Source: Pseudomonadota bacterium
GTDB lineage: Bacteria > Desulfobacterota > Desulfovibrionia > Desulfovibrionales > Desulfovibrionaceae
Assembly (NCBI GenBank): GCA_023417745.1
Contig: JAEZEM010000355.1
Span: 1-9,318 of the forward strand
DNA: 9,318 nt
Direction of reading: 5' to 3'
Shown here: one piece after another, positions 6,834-9,318 of the stretch
Position numbering within the stretch: the stretch's first letter is position 1
How the letters are laid out: each line of letters begins with the position of its first letter
Notes under the pieces: generated by a model
Told to the model about the DNA's origin: nothing
Seen by the model: only the letters and a program-made list of their open reading frames with translations
Databases searched by the model: none
Translations under genes and position numbers: made by a program

Positions 6834-7220
6834 ATGGATAAGACGCTTCGAATTCTCGTCGTTGACGACTCCAAGGTCATGCGCGGGGTGCTGCGCAAGA
6901 TGCTCGGTTGCGACGGAACCGAGGTGCTGGAAGCCCACGACGGCAAGCACGCCCTGGAAGTGCTGGCCGCCGAGCCGGTGGACTGCGTCATCTCCGACTG
7001 GAACATGCCGCGCATGAAGGGCATCGATCTGTTGCGCCAGGTCCGGCAGGACGCCGCCCTGGCCCATTTGCCCTTTATCATGGTCACGGCCGAGGCCATG
7101 GCCCAAAACGTGGCCGAAGCCGACGCCGCCCGGGTCAGCGCCTACCTGACCAAGCCCTTTACCGCCGAGGGTCTCTGGACCACGCTGCGCGGCATCCTGC
7201 CGGGGGCCGCGCCGGCCTGA
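6834..7220 (+). CDS. Single-domain response regulator (CheY-like receiver)
   Basis: The protein has 128 residues and consists of a receiver domain alone. Every catalytic residue is present: the acidic pair D11-D12, phospho-acceptor D55 (ISDWNMP), the conserved hydroxyl residue T85 and lysine K107 followed by P108. It should be phosphorylated by a histidine kinase and signal by protein contact, in chemotaxis (CheY) or a phosphorelay. No kinase, CheA, output domain or chemotaxis gene lies in the window, so the pathway is unknown. The start at 6834 follows GGGG/AAAGG sequences and the structured leader. It is separated from the next gene by 105 bp in which nothing notable was seen beyond that gene's ribosome site. 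Confidence 0.93.
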   Translation: MDKTLRILVVDDSKVMRGVLRKMLGCDGTEVLEAHDGKHALEVLAAEPVDCVISDWNMPRMKGIDLLRQVRQDAALAHLPFIMVTAEAMAQNVAEADAARVSAYLTKPFTAEGLWTTLRGILPGAAPA

Positions 7221-7325
7221 TCCCGCGCCCAGGACGCCCGCCTGTCCGGCAAACAACACTGCCGCCATACGCCGTAACCGCTCGTTTCCTCCTCTTTGCA
7301 CCGTCAGCCAACCAAGGTCTCACCC

Positions 7326-8303
7326 ATGTCGTACCGTTTTTCGCCCAAGGCGCTGCTGCGCCTGCCGCAGTGGTTTTTCTTCCTGGCAACCGTCTATGTC
7401 GGGGTGGAGTTCACTCGCTTCTGCCTGTCCGTGGCCGCCGGCCAGGCCGGCACGGTGGCGCGTCCGGCCGGGGTGGAGGGCTTTTTGCCCATAAGCGCCC
7501 TGCTCGGGCTGCGTCGGTTGCTGGCCACCGGCTCCTTCGACCCGGTGCACCCGGCCGGACTGTGGATTCTCTTGGCCGCCCTGGTCATGGGGTTGGCCTT
7601 TCGCAAGGGTTTTTGCGGCCATGTCTGCCCGGTCGGCTTCCTGGCCGCCCGTCTGGGACGTCTTGGCCAGCGCCTGGGCCTGGCCCGAAGCCTGCCCCCG
7701 CGCCTGGACGCCGTCCTGGGGCTGCCCAAATACCTGCTGCTGGCCTTTTTCCTCTTCACCACCTTTTTCGGCATGGACCCGGCCAGCATCGAAGCCTTCC
7801 TGCGCTCGCCCTACAACATCACGGCCGACGCTCGCATGTTGCTCTTCTTCGCCCACCCCAGCCTCACCGCCGTCGTCATTCTCACGATCCTGGCCATGCT
7901 GGGGCTCGTCTACCGCGGCTCGTTTTGCCGCTGGCTGTGCCCCTACGGCGCGCTGCTCGGGCTGCTCGCTCGCCTCGGCCCCACGAAGCTTAGCCGCGAC
8001 GCCGAAGGCTGCACCGGCTGCGGCCGCTGCCGCGCCGCCTGTCCGGTGGATCTGCCCATAACCGCCGGCCCGCGCCCCATGACCTGCTCGGGCTGCGGCT
8101 CCTGCGTGGTCGCCTGCCCACGAAGGGTCCCGGCCGTACGCTTCGCCTTCGCCGGCATCCCCGCGCCGTGGTGGCTCACCGCCGTCGGCTCGGCCGGCGT
8201 CTTCGCCCTGGCCTACGTCGCCGCCAATGCCCTGGGCTTGTGGCAAAACGCCCTGCCGCCGAACATGCTGGCCCGGCTCTACGCCATGGCCCTGGGCGGT
8301 TGA
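7326..8303 (+). CDS. NapH-like membrane polyferredoxin (4Fe-4S binding protein)
   Basis: The protein has 325 residues. Membrane segments are near 14-35, 79-95, 135-155 and 178-200, with a further one at about 278-305. Two CxxxCP motifs of the NapH/NosR/CcoG type are C97-GHV-C101-P and C201-RWL-C205-P, at the ends of helices. A soluble section then holds two 4Fe-4S cluster motifs: C229-x2-C232-x2-C235-x3-C239-P and C254-x2-C257-x2-C260-x3-C264-P. Relatives carry electrons between the quinone pool and periplasmic or cytoplasmic redox enzymes. The ATG at 7326 with AAGGT 8 bases upstream is preferred over an in-frame TTG at 7296. A C-terminal fifth helix after the ferredoxin domain is unusual for NapH. 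No NapG/NapA-like partner is visible. It lies directly before the molybdenum storage gene. Confidence 0.88.
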   Translation: MSYRFSPKALLRLPQWFFFLATVYVGVEFTRFCLSVAAGQAGTVARPAGVEGFLPISALLGLRRLLATGSFDPVHPAGLWILLAALVMGLAFRKGFCGHVCPVGFLAARLGRLGQRLGLARSLPPRLDAVLGLPKYLLLAFFLFTTFFGMDPASIEAFLRSPYNITADARMLLFFAHPSLTAVVILTILAMLGLVYRGSFCRWLCPYGALLGLLARLGPTKLSRDAEGCTGCGRCRAACPVDLPITAGPRPMTCSGCGSCVVACPRRVPAVRFAFAGIPAPWWLTAVGSAGVFALAYVAANALGLWQNALPPNMLARLYAMALGG

Positions 8304-8321
8304 TTTCGCCCATATTCCCTC

Positions 8322-8394
8322 TTGCGCCCTATGCTCTCCAAGGATATACCGACAATTGTCTTATATTCAAAATAATCGAAGAGAGAGGGCGCAA
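8322..8394 (+). promoter_or_regulatory. Inverted repeat masking the start of the molybdenum storage gene
   Basis: TTGCGCCCT (8322-8330) pairs with AGGGCGCAA (8386-8394), and CTCTC (8334-8338) with GAGAG (8381-8385), leaving a 3-base bulge and a 42-base loop. The right arm is the purine-rich ribosome site plus the A of the ATG. In an RNA starting upstream of 8322 the start would be hidden. Function is inferred from pairing alone. Confidence 0.5.
8349..8376 (+). promoter_or_regulatory. Candidate promoter and operator of the molybdenum storage gene
   Basis: The AT-rich loop between the hairpin arms contains the perfect palindrome GACAATTGTC (8351-8360). It also has boxes resembling a sigma-70 promoter: CCGACA (8349-8354), 16 bases, then AATAAT (8371-8376), or TATATT (8362-8367) as an alternative -10. 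ATATA (8344-8348) and TATAT (8362-8366) flank the palindrome as a second dyad, vaguely like ModE half-sites but with wider spacing. Confidence 0.35.
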
Positions 8395-9248
8395 TGAGCA
8401 AACTCATCCGTGAACAGGCCGAAGGCGGCCGCCTGCACATCGACTCGCCGCTCATGGGCGAATCCCTGGTCAGCCGGGCGCTTCTGGCCGCCCAAGGCCA
8501 GCGCGAAGTCTTTCGTATGCACCCCGACGTCAACGTGCTCAAAATCGGCGGCCAGTCCATCATGGATCGGGGAGCCAAGGCCCTGCTGCCGATCCTCGAC
8601 GAACTGCTCAAGGCCAAGGAACAGCACAAGATCATCCTCATGACCGGCGGCGGCACCCGGGCGCGACACATCTACAACATCGGCCTGGAACTCGGCATGC
8701 CCACCGGCGTGCTGTCCAAACTCGGCGACAAGGTGGCCTCCCAAAACGCCGAAATCCTGTCCGTGCTCCTGGCCAAACACGGCGGCGTGCGCATCGGTCA
8801 CGGCGACCACCTCGAACAGCTCACCATGTTTTGCCAGCTCGGCTACCTGCCCATCACCCCGGGCATCCCGCCCTACGGCTTCTTCGAACACCCGGCCGAA
8901 GAAGGCATGATCCCGCCGCACCGCACCGACTCCGGCGCGTTCCTTTTGGCCGAAAACATCGGCGCGAAATCGCTCATCTACCTCAAGGACGAAAAGGGCC
9001 TCTACAGCGACGACCCCAAAAAGGCCAAGGATCGCGAGAAGCTCGACTTCTACAGCCGCATCTCCGTCAGCGAATTGGCCGCGCTTAACCTCGACGACCT
9101 CATTGTGGAACGGCCTGTGCTGCGCTTCCTCAAGCACAGCAAGGTCATCAAGCAGTTCCAGGTCATCGACGCCCTGCGCCACCCCGAACACATCATCGCG
9201 GCGCTCAACGGCGAACACGTCGGCACCATCGTCTACCAGGACGAGTAG
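8394..9248 (+). CDS. Molybdenum (or tungsten) storage protein subunit, amino-acid-kinase fold
   Basis: The protein has 284 residues and resembles the Azotobacter MoSto subunits (MosA/MosB), which share the UMP-kinase/amino-acid-kinase fold and use ATP to pack polyoxomolybdate or tungstate clusters inside a cage. Visible hallmarks are the phosphate loop VLKIGGQSIMDRG (48-60), TGGGTRARH (84-92), PPYGFFEHPAEEGMIPPHRTDSGAF (159-183), LKDEKGLYSDDPK (197-209) and the ending GEHVGTI (273-279). The absence of key UMP-kinase features, together with these blocks, separates it from PyrH. It looks closer to the beta subunit, from memory of MosB. The ATG at 8394 follows GAGAGAGGG. Azotobacter uses two subunit types; only one gene is seen, with the window ending 70 bp later. 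Cluster ligands cannot be assigned by eye. Confidence 0.85.
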   Translation: MSKLIREQAEGGRLHIDSPLMGESLVSRALLAAQGQREVFRMHPDVNVLKIGGQSIMDRGAKALLPILDELLKAKEQHKIILMTGGGTRARHIYNIGLELGMPTGVLSKLGDKVASQNAEILSVLLAKHGGVRIGHGDHLEQLTMFCQLGYLPITPGIPPYGFFEHPAEEGMIPPHRTDSGAFLLAENIGAKSLIYLKDEKGLYSDDPKKAKDREKLDFYSRISVSELAALNLDDLIVERPVLRFLKHSKVIKQFQVIDALRHPEHIIAALNGEHVGTIVYQDE

Positions 9249-9295
9249 AGTGGGTTGAGTAGGGAAGGCAGAGAAGACGGAGACGAGGACGAAGA

Positions 9296-9310
9296 GCGGG
9301 CTCTGCCCGC
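9296..9310 (+). terminator. Small GC hairpin after the storage gene
   Basis: GCGGGC (9296-9301) pairs with GCCCGC (9305-9310) around a TCT loop, 47 bases after the stop. It follows a purine-rich tract (9249-9295). The window ends before any T-run can be seen, so terminator function is only probable. Confidence 0.35.
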
Positions 9311-9318
9311 ACCCGCCG

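Noticed and set aside
8304..8393. Molybdenum cofactor riboswitch before the storage gene
   Set aside because: The 90-bp gap is too short and lacks the multi-stem conserved core; only a simple start-masking stem is seen.
7320..9218. Open frames on the - strand opposite the NapH-like and storage genes (7320-8246, 8367-9218)
   Set aside because: Both are complements of confidently assigned genes and show no domain signatures.
8394..9248. UMP kinase (PyrH)
   Set aside because: The fold is shared, but the IPPHRTDSGAFLLAE block and GEHVGTI ending match molybdenum storage proteins, and the chain is longer than PyrH.

Overview
The window looks like chromosome from a GC-rich anaerobic deltaproteobacterium, most likely a sulfate reducer of the Desulfovibrionaceae. 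This is inferred from GC-rich codon use, gene content (molybdenum/tungsten storage-type protein, ModE-like regulator, NapH-like iron-sulfur membrane protein) and GC-rich intergenic hairpins. No rRNA, tRNA, transposase or CRISPR array was seen. The taxonomic call is inference, because no marker gene is present.

Layout, left to right. A 22-bp perfect hairpin (10-56) precedes a + strand GT4-type glycosyltransferase (89-1273). Convergent with it, on the - strand, is a self-inhibited class II Fic AMPylase-type protein with a C-terminal winged helix (1396-2550). Its upstream region carries three GGACA boxes at exact 12-bp spacing and a fourth box against the start codon. Next on the - strand is a tightly packed pair: a ModE-like DNA-binding protein without a ligand domain (3872-4258), then a MacB/FtsX-type ABC permease (2639-3862, GTG start) with no ATPase in the window.

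Divergent from the regulator is a + strand pair with a 2-bp gap: a MATE-family transporter (4397-5779) and a DUF2156/LPG-synthase-C-like acyltransferase-fold protein (5782-6666). This pairing of a flippase-superfamily protein with an MprF-type catalytic domain is suggestive but unproven. A 167-bp gap rich in inverted repeats leads to a stand-alone CheY-like receiver (6834-7220). Then come a NapH-like polyferredoxin membrane protein (7326-8303) and a molybdenum storage protein subunit of the amino-acid-kinase fold (8394-9248).

The most interesting non-coding signal is the 90-bp gap before the molybdenum storage gene. A 9+5 bp inverted repeat there would pair the ribosome binding site and the first base of the start codon with sequence 42 bases upstream. 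The loop between the arms holds a palindrome and promoter-like boxes. A molybdate or tungstate theme (ModE-like regulator, storage protein, iron-sulfur redox protein) may link several genes, but only the individual family calls are well supported.
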